Source of the DNA: Fusobacteriaceae bacterium
Lineage (GTDB): Bacteria; Fusobacteriota; Fusobacteriia; Fusobacteriales; Fusobacteriaceae
Length of the DNA stretch: 7,362 nt
NCBI GenBank assembly: GCA_016938425.1
Contig: JAFGUR010000051.1
Location: 1-7,362, forward strand
Direction of reading: 5' to 3'
Every line of letters starts with the position of its first letter. The first letter of the stretch is position 1. Of the stretch, positions 1 to 6,182 are shown piece after piece. Below the pieces are notes generated by a model that did no database searches, was not told the origin of the DNA, and was given only the letters and a program-made list of their open reading frames with translations. A program made the position numbers and the translations under genes.

Positions 1-1
1 A

Positions 2-163
2 GGTTCAGCAATATCAGAATATTTATCAGAAGAATATCCAACAAAGATAAAGAAAGTGGGAATATATGATAGATTTGGACAAAGTGGGACAGGGAATGAA
101 TTACTAGAGAAATATGAGTTAACAGCTAAGAAGATTATTGAGGTTGTAAAAGGAAATTTGTAG
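2..163 (+). CDS. Transketolase, C-terminal subunit (3' end only)
   Basis: This is the last 53 codons of a gene entering from the left edge, read in frame 2 and ending at TAG 161-163. The peptide contains RFGQSGTGNELLEKYELTA (about residues 24-42 of the fragment). This is the typical end of the C-terminal subunit of split transketolases: an F-G-x-S-G-x-x-x-E-L-L loop followed by a helix ending near the C-terminus. The family moves two-carbon units between sugar phosphates in the pentose phosphate pathway, in the cytosol, using thiamine diphosphate bound mostly by the N-terminal subunit. Only the C-terminal domain is visible, so no catalytic residue can be checked. A full-length transketolase or a related DXP-synthase-like protein cannot be excluded from 53 residues, but the GQSG and ELL pattern favours transketolase. 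The partner subunit gene would be expected just upstream, outside the window. Confidence 0.8.
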   Translation, partial: GSAISEYLSEEYPTKIKKVGIYDRFGQSGTGNELLEKYELTAKKIIEVVKGNL

Positions 164-206
164 GGAGATTATTTAACAATATATGAAAAAAATTTTCTCC
201 TTTTTT
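162..206 (+). terminator. Possible terminator of the transketolase gene
   Basis: GGAGA (164-168) pairs with TCTCC (196-200), with one flanking wobble and one A-T pair. The right arm is followed directly by six Ts (201-206). The loop is long, about 27 bases and AT-rich, so this is weaker than a classic intrinsic terminator. It begins at the transketolase stop codon. Confidence 0.4.
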
Positions 207-293
207 ATTATGACTTACTAAAGACATTGGATTATTAATTTTAAAATAATTTTAATTCAATAGATTTTCCTTTTTTTAACAAATTTAAAATAT

Positions 294-324
294 AAAAGCC
301 AGAATAATTTTTATTCTGGCTTTT
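294..324. terminator. Bidirectional intrinsic terminator
   Basis: A perfect 14-bp stem joins AAAAGCCAGAATAA (294-307) and TTATTCTGGCTTTT (311-324) with a 3-base loop. The arms end in A and T runs, so it can act on both strands. It lies 18 bases beyond the stop codon of the minus-strand PocR sensor gene and downstream of the plus-strand transketolase gene, as expected between convergent genes. The rest of 164-342 is AT-rich sequence with no gene that I can see. Confidence 0.85.
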
Positions 325-342
325 ATTGTAAAAATAATAGTC

Positions 343-1380
343 TTAAAGTTTTTCCATCATTTTACTTAATTCCTCAACAATATCAATAGAATCTTTCATA
401 TTAGAATATACGTAATCAACAGATTTAGATTGATTTTTAGTAGTTTCTAAAGTATTAATAGAATTTTTAACAGTTCCATCTACAGAATTTTTAATTTTTT
501 CAACTAAATCAGATATTCCCATGGCAGTTTCTTTAGAATTTTCTGCAAGTTTTCTTATTTCATTAGCAACAACAGAGAAACCACGACCAACCTCACCAAC
601 TCTTGATGCTTCAATAGAAGCATTTAGACCAAGCATTTTGGTTTGATTGGCAATAGTTTGAATAGATTTTAAAATATTGTTGATTTGTTCTGTAATTATA
701 ACAACTTCATTAATTTCATTGTTCAATTGTTCTTGACTTGAAATTATATTATTTGAAGAATCTGACAAATCAGTAACTGCATTAGAAACTTTTGAAAAAT
801 TCTCAGATAATTTATTTGTAACCATATCAAGCTTTACTTTATTATACCCATTTTTTGCTAGAGCATTTACAACAATAAAAAGAACATTTGCAGCTTTTTC
901 AATTTGCTCTCTTTTTACAATTCCAATATCATGAACAGCATTAATTAACCCATCAGGATCAACATTAACTTCTTTAGCAGTTTTTCGGAATATTTCTTCT
1001 TGAGGTTCTTCGGAAAGCATTTGTCCACCTAAGACAGTTCCAATTAATTCGCCTTCTACCAGTATAGGTGCAGCAAAATCTATTAACCCAGAATGACAAA
1101 ATCCAACATATGGTTTTCCAGATTTGGCAGCTTCCTCTCCCATTCTTTTATGAGAAGCAGCACATCTATCATCACCAGTTTTTGTACTATGTATAAAATG
1201 TTCACAGAAATTTGTATAGCAACTAGGTTGAGTAACAGGAGTTCCATCTCTATCAACCGTAACACTAGCACAATTCATAGCCATAGCAAAATCGTCTTGG
1301 AATTTTTGTAAAAGAGAAATATCAATAATATCTCTTATTTCTAACTTTTTAATTATATCTTTTTCATCCAATGTGTTCAT
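343..1380 (-). CDS. Soluble PocR-domain sensor with methyl-accepting signalling hairpin
   Basis: The 345-residue protein has two parts. Residues about 18-175 match the PocR sensory domain: an N-terminal helix around 20-36, then conserved C59, C73 and C95 (in CHSGLIDFAAPI), then GTVLGGQML at 115-122. Residues about 185-345 form a long alpha-helical hairpin. Its tip, near 243-282, keeps the chemoreceptor pattern QTKMLGLNASIEA...GEVGRGFSVVANEIRKLA, with the tip glutamate about E263. No transmembrane segment or signal peptide is seen, so it should be cytosolic. By family knowledge, PocR domains are thought to bind small organic ligands, and the hairpin would dimerise and signal to a CheA/CheW-type partner. 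No che gene lies nearby. The two hairpin arms are about equal (77 and 82 residues), so the protein is short but not obviously truncated. It has no C-terminal CheR-tethering peptide. AGGAG lies 10 bases before the ATG. It appears monocistronic, with hairpins on both sides. Confidence 0.85.
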   Translation of the reverse strand: MNTLDEKDIIKKLEIRDIIDISLLQKFQDDFAMAMNCASVTVDRDGTPVTQPSCYTNFCEHFIHSTKTGDDRCAASHKRMGEEAAKSGKPYVGFCHSGLIDFAAPILVEGELIGTVLGGQMLSEEPQEEIFRKTAKEVNVDPDGLINAVHDIGIVKREQIEKAANVLFIVVNALAKNGYNKVKLDMVTNKLSENFSKVSNAVTDLSDSSNNIISSQEQLNNEINEVVIITEQINNILKSIQTIANQTKMLGLNASIEASRVGEVGRGFSVVANEIRKLAENSKETAMGISDLVEKIKNSVDGTVKNSINTLETTKNQSKSVDYVYSNMKDSIDIVEELSKMMEKL

Positions 1381-1390
1381 AATTTCTCAA

Positions 1391-1449
1391 CTCCTATATT
1401 TTTAATAAAACCATGATTTTAAATACAAAAAATTATACTTATTATTATA
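1391..1449 (-). promoter_or_regulatory. Ribosome site and weak promoter candidate for the PocR sensor gene
   Basis: Reading the minus strand, TATAAT occurs at 1449-1444 and again at 1437-1432, and AGGAG at 1395-1391 precedes the ATG. Neither TATAAT has a good -35 box at 16-18 bases; TTGTGA at 1467-1462 is only 12 bases from the first. The position suits a promoter for the sensor gene, but the call rests mainly on the -10 boxes. I see nothing else that I can name in 1381-1550. Confidence 0.35.
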
Positions 1450-1552
1450 GTCTACTCTATATCACAAGAAAAAACAATATTTAGTTACAAATTTTTAAAT
1501 ATTAATATAGTTAAACAAAATAGAGAAATAGTTAAAATATACTTAAAATTAG

Positions 1553-1578
1553 AAAGCCCCAAAAGGATTTGGGGCTTT
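1553..1578 (-). terminator. Intrinsic terminator of the beta-glucoside operon
   Basis: An 11-bp perfect stem, AAAGCCCCAAA (1553-1563) with TTTGGGGCTTT (1568-1578), closes a 4-base loop. On the minus strand it is followed by a moderately T-rich stretch (TTTCTAATTTTAAG). It lies 47 bases past the permease stop codon and separates the sugar operon from the PocR sensor gene. The 1579-1624 spacer shows nothing else. Confidence 0.8.
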
Positions 1579-1624
1579 GATAAGCTAGAGAGGTCTATCA
1601 TTCATAAATGTGATGGGTATCTAT

Positions 1625-2947
1625 TTAATTTGCAGTTGCAACTTCTTTAGATTCTTCTTGTGCAGCTAATTTATCTTGATATTTGAAGAATGGGAAGTAT
1701 ACAGCTACTGTCATTGAGAATACTGCTAATTGTAAAATAGCAGCTCTTATTCCTCCAATAATAAATCCACTTATAATAAATGGAGTTGTCCAAGGAACAG
1801 AAATTGCTCTAAATGGTTCAACTAAACCAGTAGAGATTGAAACATATACCATAATAGCAGATAAAACAGGAGCTAAGATAAATGGTATTGCCATAATAGG
1901 GTTGAAAACTATTGGGAATCCAAATATAATTGGCTCATTAATATTGAATAATCCAGGAACAATTGAAAGTCTTCCTAATTGTTTATATTGTTTAGATTTT
2001 GCAAAATATAACATTGTACAAACTAATCCTAAAGTTAATCCTGAACCACCAAAAGTTATATATTGATCAACAAATTGATTTGTAACAATTGCTGCATTTT
2101 CTCCAGCTACTAATTGAACTCCTTGGTTAAATAATTCTTGATTTGCTAATCCGTTAGATTGTAATAAAGGACCCATTATTCCACCAATAATTGTTGCACC
2201 ATGAATTCCGCACCACCAGAATAAAGAAATTAATAGGGCAATTGCAATTGCTCCTCCAAAAGAGTCACTCATACCTTGAAGAGGCGTTTGTAAAACTTTA
2301 TATATTACTTCTATAAAAGTTGATTTAAATCCTACTTTGAATAACAAATGTACACAAAATGCTAAACCAATAATAACCATACCTGGAATTAGTGATGTGA
2401 AAGCATTAGCAACACCAGGAGGAACACTTTCAGGCATTTTTATAGTCCATTTATTTTTAACAATGTGAGAGTAAATAAATCCAACAGTAATTCCAATAAT
2501 TATAGCAGCAATCATTCCTTTTCCACCTAAGAAAGCTTTAGGAATTACTCCGCCAATTTGAGAACCATCAGAAGCAACAACAAAAGCGTTATTAACAACC
2601 ACTAAAGATACCATTGCAAATATTCCTGCACTTACTCCGTCAATTCCTTCATTTTTTACATAACTATATGCAATACCAAATACTCCAAACAAAGCTAACA
2701 AATCAAAAGTAGCTCCTGTAATTTGGAATAATGGAGACATCCAATCTTTACCAAATATTCCTGCCATAAATTCATTATATCCAGCAACTGGAATGAATGC
2801 TAATAATAAGAATATTGAACCTATTATTGTTAGTGGCATTGTGTAAATAAATCCATCTTTAATTGCTTTAATTGGTTTTGAATTAACAAATCTTAAAATT
2901 ACTGGTAAAGCTTTGTCTATTTTTTCCATTATTTTTTGATTATTCAT
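1625..2947 (-). CDS. PTS EIIC permease, lactose/cellobiose family
   Basis: This 440-residue integral membrane protein matches the usual length of lactose/cellobiose-type EIIC (ChbC/CelB-like). It would carry a beta-glucoside such as cellobiose across the inner membrane while it is phosphorylated by its EIIB. About ten hydrophobic segments are visible, for example 36-55, 78-96, 106-124, 146-162, 188-204, 233-246, 352-371 and 388-417. Family landmarks are MPESVPPGVANAF (171-183), WWCGIHG (244-250, with H249), GGSGLTLGL (300-308) and NINEPIIFGFP (335-345, with E338). The histidine and glutamate correspond to the conserved sugar-site residues of this family. The C-terminus ends in a short charged tail with no fused EIIA or EIIB domain, and no such genes are in the window. 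Its ATG overlaps the glycosidase stop codon by one base (TAATG), with GGAG 10 bases upstream inside the glycosidase gene, which indicates translational coupling. The exact sugar cannot be set from sequence; cellobiose, another beta-glucoside or lactose are all possible. Confidence 0.92.
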   Translation of the reverse strand: MNNQKIMEKIDKALPVILRFVNSKPIKAIKDGFIYTMPLTIIGSIFLLLAFIPVAGYNEFMAGIFGKDWMSPLFQITGATFDLLALFGVFGIAYSYVKNEGIDGVSAGIFAMVSLVVVNNAFVVASDGSQIGGVIPKAFLGGKGMIAAIIIGITVGFIYSHIVKNKWTIKMPESVPPGVANAFTSLIPGMVIIGLAFCVHLLFKVGFKSTFIEVIYKVLQTPLQGMSDSFGGAIAIALLISLFWWCGIHGATIIGGIMGPLLQSNGLANQELFNQGVQLVAGENAAIVTNQFVDQYITFGGSGLTLGLVCTMLYFAKSKQYKQLGRLSIVPGLFNINEPIIFGFPIVFNPIMAIPFILAPVLSAIMVYVSISTGLVEPFRAISVPWTTPFIISGFIIGGIRAAILQLAVFSMTVAVYFPFFKYQDKLAAQEESKEVATAN

Positions 2948-4356
2948 TATAACTGTTCTCCTCTCGATTCAATAATAAATTTGTACCAATAAAAAGACAT
3001 TTTTTTCTTTCTTTCTAGATTATTTTTATGATCAACATAAATAAAACCATATTGTTTTTTATATCCATTTAACCAACTTAATAAATCTATAACAGACCAT
3101 GCAAAATATCCTCTTATGTGGATTCCATTAGAAATAGCTTCTTTTACTGCTTTTAAATGCGTTTTTATAAAATTTATTCTTGGAACATCACAAATTTCCC
3201 CTTCAATTATGGGGTCTTCATCTCCTAAACCATTCTCAGTTATATATAATTTTATTTGTCCATATCTCTCTTTTAACATATTTAACCCTTGTAAAAAACC
3301 TTCAGGGGATATTTCCCAATCCCATTTGGTGTAGACTTTATCGTCCATTTTAACACTTCTATAAACCCCATCAAAACTTGGGTTTCCAGGAGAGCCTGTA
3401 GAATTTTCTCTAGTAGCCTCAATTTTTTCAAAATTTCCTATTATTTTTTCAACTCTTGTGGGTTGATAATAGTTCAAGCCCATAAAATCATTTAATGGTG
3501 CTGCAGTTTTAAGTGTAGATAATTCCTCTGTAGTCCAGTCTGGAAGATTTCCACTTCTTTTTAAATCATTAATAACATATTCAGGGTATTCTCCTAAAAG
3601 TATAGGATCATAAAACCAATGAGTACCATATTCATTAGCATGCTTAGCAGCAAAGACATTATCTTCTAAGTTGTTTACTGGAAATGCAGGACTAAAAACA
3701 TTACTTATACCAATCTCCCCATATTGATTAAGTTTTTTGTATTCTATAACTGCTCTTGCATGAGAATAGAATACATTATGAATCGCTTGAAAATATTTTT
3801 TTATGTCTCCAACTATTCCTGGGGGATGTGTTCCAGAAAGATAGCCATGTCCACAAAATACAATAGTTTCATTAAATGTTATAAAGTTTTTAACTCTGTC
3901 TCCAAAACATTCAAAACATGTTTTTGCATATTTTACAAAAGCATCTGATGTTCTTTTATTTAACCAACCTCCTTCTTTTTCCAGCGTTAATGGTAAATCC
4001 CAATGATATAAAGTTACAAATGGAACAATTCCATATTTCAAGCATTCATCTATAAGATTATTGTAGAATTCAATCCCTTTTAAATTGATTTCACCATGAC
4101 CTTGAGGATAAATTCTTGACCATGAAATAGAAAATCTATAAGATTCAAGTCCCATTTCAGCCATTAATGCAATATCTTCTTTATATCTGTTATAATGATC
4201 TATTGCTACATCTCCATTAGTATTTTGAAAGGTTTTCTCTGGTATTTTAGAAAATTCATCCCAGTTAGACATACCTTTACCATCTTGATTCCATGCTCCT
4301 TCAATTTGGTATGCAGCACTTGCAGCACCAAACAAAAAATTTTTAGAAAACTTCAT
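2947..4356 (-). CDS. 6-phospho-beta-glucosidase (glycoside hydrolase family 1)
   Basis: This 469-residue enzyme is a full-length GH1 (beta/alpha)8 barrel. It would hydrolyse the 6-phosphorylated disaccharide delivered by the PTS, giving glucose 6-phosphate plus glucose or an aglycone, in the cytosol. The N-terminal family signature FLFGAASAAYQIEGAW (residues 7-22) is present. The acid/base is E163 in TFNE and the nucleophile is E374 in YITENG. HWDLP at 118-122 is also typical. Phospho-sugar specificity is supported by S427, K434 and Y436 in SWLNGYKKQYGFIYVD; this S-x6-K-x-Y spacing matches the phosphate-binding loop of LacG-type enzymes and differs from plain beta-glucosidases. A 6-phospho-beta-galactosidase remains possible. 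The start is firm, with AAAAGGAGG four bases before the ATG. It is the first gene of the operon, 1 base overlapping the EIIC gene, and is divergent from the Rep_3-like gene. Confidence 0.93.
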   Translation of the reverse strand: MKFSKNFLFGAASAAYQIEGAWNQDGKGMSNWDEFSKIPEKTFQNTNGDVAIDHYNRYKEDIALMAEMGLESYRFSISWSRIYPQGHGEINLKGIEFYNNLIDECLKYGIVPFVTLYHWDLPLTLEKEGGWLNKRTSDAFVKYAKTCFECFGDRVKNFITFNETIVFCGHGYLSGTHPPGIVGDIKKYFQAIHNVFYSHARAVIEYKKLNQYGEIGISNVFSPAFPVNNLEDNVFAAKHANEYGTHWFYDPILLGEYPEYVINDLKRSGNLPDWTTEELSTLKTAAPLNDFMGLNYYQPTRVEKIIGNFEKIEATRENSTGSPGNPSFDGVYRSVKMDDKVYTKWDWEISPEGFLQGLNMLKERYGQIKLYITENGLGDEDPIIEGEICDVPRINFIKTHLKAVKEAISNGIHIRGYFAWSVIDLLSWLNGYKKQYGFIYVDHKNNLERKKKMSFYWYKFIIESRGEQL

Positions 4357-4383
4357 AAACCCTCCTTTTGTGCTATATTACAG

Positions 4384-4412
4384 AGTATACATTTCAAAGC
4401 TTTTTGTGTCAA
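4384..4412 (-). promoter_or_regulatory. Promoter of the phospho-glucosidase/EIIC operon
   Basis: On the minus strand, a perfect -35 TTGACA (4412-4407) and a -10 TATACT (4389-4384) are separated by exactly 17 bases. Transcription would begin around 4377, giving a leader of only about 20 bases, too short for a riboswitch or antiterminator. Control is therefore likely at initiation. The AAAACGTCAAA repeats lie immediately upstream of the -35 box. Confidence 0.8.
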
Positions 4413-4420
4413 AAGGCAAC

Positions 4421-4442
4421 AAAACGTCAAAAAAACGTCAAA
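4421..4442. repeat. Two tandem 11-bp repeats (operator- or iteron-like)
   Basis: AAAACGTCAAA is present twice with no gap (4421-4431 and 4432-4442), a period of 11 bp, about one helical turn. AAAAGGCAAC at 4411-4420 looks like a decayed third copy, aligning to the unit with one gap and two mismatches; it overlaps the -35 box of the glycosidase promoter. The second copy runs into an odd palindrome, TCAAA-T-TTTGA (4438-4448), and ends six bases before the -35 of the divergent promoter. Direct repeats spaced by one turn are the usual target layout of Rep_3 initiators, and the adjacent gene encodes such a fold. That this protein binds here is inference. Confidence 0.6.
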
Positions 4443-4448
4443 TTTTGA

Positions 4449-4477
4449 TTGATTTTTTCAAAAAACTCTAATATAAT
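4449..4477 (+). promoter_or_regulatory. Promoter of the Rep_3-like gene
   Basis: TTGATT (4449-4454) and a perfect TATAAT (4472-4477) are 17 bases apart. Transcription would start near 4484, giving a leader of about 67 bases. The leader is very AT-rich and contains AAAAATTTTTAT-like sequence twice (about 4488-4499 and 4527-4538). The -35 box lies 36 bases from that of the divergent glycosidase promoter, so one bound protein could affect both. Confidence 0.7.
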
Positions 4478-4550
4478 TGATTTGTGGAAAAATTTTTATT
4501 GTAATAGTCGTTAAAATTTGAAAATAAAAAAATTTTTATACGGAGGAAAA

Positions 4551-5387
4551 ATGTATTATTTTTTAAAAAATAAAGATTTTAACTTAGAAGAATATGATTT
4601 TGAAATTGATTGTATCCCAAGATTTACCAAGAAAGAACAAGATGTTTTTGATTGCTTTGTTGCTAATTTTAAATATGAGCAAGAATTTTCTGAATTTCCA
4701 GAAAATAAATTGAAAATATCTGGAGAAGAACTTCAAAAGATTATTTTTAATTTAATGAAAAAAAATGTTTATTGCCATGTTTTTAAGGATAAGACTGAGA
4801 TTACCCAAATATATTTTAATATTTTTGATGTAGTAGTTATTGAAGATAGTAAAGTTGTCTATAAATTTTCAGATGAAATTAGGGCAACTAAAAGAAAAGG
4901 TAATTTTTTTAGTAGAATTAATGTACTAGCCTTTTTACAGTTTAAATACAGCTATACTAGAGAAATTTTTAAACTGATTCTTAGGAGAAATAAGAGACAA
5001 GATTACTTAGAATTTACGATAAAAGAAATTAAAGATTTATTAGGAATTGATAAAGATAGGTATAATAGATATTATGATTTGGAAAATAAGGTTTTTAATC
5101 CAACTATTAGAGACATTGAATATGGAGAAATAGGATTATGGTTTGAAAAAATCAAAAGAAATGGGTTAAAAACATCAAGAGTTACTGGGGTTAAAATTCA
5201 TTATACCAATATTTATCATGTTCAAGTTCATAGAGATACTAATGAAATTTTAAAAAAATTTACAGATTATATAGAAGATTTTGCACAAGCTTATGAAGTA
5301 GTATCTAGTTATAGAAAATTAAAAACGTTAGACGAAACTTTAGAGTATATAGAAACAAATTTAGACACAGTATTTAAAGTAAATTAA
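4551..5387 (+). CDS. Rep_3-like (RepB family) winged-helix DNA-binding protein
   Basis: I start this 278-residue protein at ATG 4551 because GGAGG (4542-4546) lies just before it; an in-frame TTG at 4518 would add 11 residues but has no good ribosome site. The sequence fits the Rep_3 initiator superfamily. A first winged-helix region spans about 24-125. The hallmark segment LAFLQFKYSYTREIFKLIL (126-144) follows. A second winged helix at about 150-217 contains FTIKEIKDLLGI, a Y-N-R-Y-Y-D-L segment and KVFNPTIRDIE. By family knowledge such proteins bind direct repeats to start plasmid replication and to repress their own gene. Here there is no partition, mobilisation or toxin gene, and codon and base use look like those of the neighbours. 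The gene is divergent from the sugar operon across tandem repeats. I therefore infer a chromosomal regulator or a relic of an integrated plasmid. The last 60 residues are helical, of unknown role. The fold call is by eye and needs a profile search. Confidence 0.7.
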   Translation: MYYFLKNKDFNLEEYDFEIDCIPRFTKKEQDVFDCFVANFKYEQEFSEFPENKLKISGEELQKIIFNLMKKNVYCHVFKDKTEITQIYFNIFDVVVIEDSKVVYKFSDEIRATKRKGNFFSRINVLAFLQFKYSYTREIFKLILRRNKRQDYLEFTIKEIKDLLGIDKDRYNRYYDLENKVFNPTIRDIEYGEIGLWFEKIKRNGLKTSRVTGVKIHYTNIYHVQVHRDTNEILKKFTDYIEDFAQAYEVVSSYRKLKTLDETLEYIETNLDTVFKVN

Positions 5388-5419
5388 TATAAATTTCATT
5401 GGAATTCTTTAGTTTCAAG

Positions 5420-5441
5420 AAAGGTGGTTCTGCCACATTTT
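5420..5441 (+). terminator. Possible weak terminator of the Rep_3-like gene
   Basis: GTGG (5424-5427) pairs with CCAC (5433-5436) around a 5-base loop. After one mismatch, three A-T pairs (5420-5422 with 5438-5440) extend the stem. A short T-rich stretch, ATTTTGATT, follows. It is 32 bases past the stop codon. The stem is short, so confidence is modest. Confidence 0.4.
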
Positions 5442-5525
5442 GATTCGTACTGATTACATTAAGATTTATAATTTCCTATAAATATAAAATAAAGGTGGGT
5501 ACGAAATTAATTCTGCATCCACCTT
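5421..5525. repeat. Imperfect inverted repeat in the convergent intergenic region
   Basis: The left arm reads AAGGTGG (5421-5427), 16 bases, then TTCGTAC (5444-5450). On the minus strand the right arm reads AAGGTGG (5525-5519), 13 bases, then TTCGTAC (5505-5499). The same two boxes, in the same order, thus face each other across about 105 bp with an AT-rich centre. A direct copy of AAAGGTGG also occurs at 5491-5498. There is no open reading frame inside and no obvious target-site duplication outside. It could be a small mobile-element relic or paired terminators that grew from a shared sequence. Confidence 0.45.
5492..5525 (-). terminator. Probable terminator of the redox operon
   Basis: AAGGTGG (5492-5498) pairs with CCACCTT (5519-5525), and inner wobble and Watson-Crick pairs may lengthen the stem. 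On the minus strand it is followed by a T-rich run (TTTATTTTATATTTATA). It lies 25 bases past the stop codon of the thioredoxin-fold gene. Confidence 0.6.
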
Positions 5526-5550
5526 ATATATGAAAAATATAAGAATATTT

Positions 5551-6180
5551 CTATAAATTTTCAATGGTTTTTATGATTACATCTAAAGGTTGATTACCAA
5601 GTAAATCACCTTGTCCATCATTTATAATTATTCTGGGAACAGAACTAATATTAAATTTCTTAGATAATTCAATATAACTACTAGCTTCTACCATAGTTCC
5701 TTTAATTCTAGGATTATATTTAGCTAAGGTATGCGCATTAATAACTGCTCCAGGGCAATGAGGACATCCTAAACCAACAAAAACTTTAATATCAATATCT
5801 TTATCAATTTTTTTTATTTTTTCAATTAGTTCTTTTGGAAGTTCTTCTGATGCACCACCAAAATCTAATAAAGAATGTACAAAAGAATTAATCTCATATC
5901 CAGCAGGAGGTCCATAATAATAAACTCCTTTATTAACTTTATCTTCATTTAAAATTAATAGTGTCCCATTTTCTACTATGTCATATTCTTTAATAATATC
6001 TTCACCAAGACCATAATATTCAACATTGATTAAACTATTTATTTCTTTTAAATCCTCTAGCATACTTTTAGTAATATTAACATTTTCACTATTTCCTTCA
6101 CTGAAATACATAATAATAATTTTTTTATTGATTTTAGCTAAAATTTCTTTTAATTGAGCTTTTACTTCATCATTAAACAT
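5551..6180 (-). CDS. Tandem thioredoxin-fold protein with CPHC active site
   Basis: The 209-residue protein has two thioredoxin-like halves, as in protein disulfide oxidoreductases and the N-terminal part of AhpF. The second half (about 130-209) holds the redox motif CPHC (C139, C142) after the strand IKVFVGLG, and the cis-proline loop SVPRI (P182). The first half (about 1-110) keeps the fold pattern, including YGPPAGYEINSFVHSLLDFG (89-108), but has no CxxC; the matching place reads FSEGNSEN (26-33). It probably exchanges dithiols in the cytosol, as no signal peptide is seen. I use ATG 6180 because AAGGAGG lies 7 bases before it; an upstream extension in the same frame to 6249 would overlap the ferredoxin gene and has no ribosome site. 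It is last in a three-gene operon, so its electrons may come from the ferredoxin, which is inference. The partner protein is unknown. Confidence 0.85.
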   Translation of the reverse strand: MFNDEVKAQLKEILAKINKKIIIMYFSEGNSENVNITKSMLEDLKEINSLINVEYYGLGEDIIKEYDIVENGTLLILNEDKVNKGVYYYGPPAGYEINSFVHSLLDFGGASEELPKELIEKIKKIDKDIDIKVFVGLGCPHCPGAVINAHTLAKYNPRIKGTMVEASSYIELSKKFNISSVPRIIINDGQGDLLGNQPLDVIIKTIENL

Positions 6181-6182
6181 AA

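Noticed and set aside
4384..4442. Catabolite-response (cre) site in the glycosidase promoter
   Set aside because: The sequence around GACGTTTTGTTGCC does not fit the cre consensus well enough, and the host may lack CcpA.
1683..4452. Plus-strand open frames at 1683-2066, 3116-3334, 3724-3948 and 4195-4452, and both small frames around 1083-1311
   Set aside because: They are antisense or out-of-frame to well-supported genes, have no recognisable motifs, and I see no ribosome sites for them.
4518..4550. TTG start adding 11 residues to the Rep_3-like protein
   Set aside because: No ribosome site precedes the TTG, whereas GGAGG lies just before ATG 4551.
5420..5441. T-box-like sequence (AAGGTGG followed by TTCTGCC)
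   Set aside because: It resembles the T-box core at about 10 of 14 places, but there is no downstream gene on the plus strand (the next gene is convergent) and no specifier stem region is seen.
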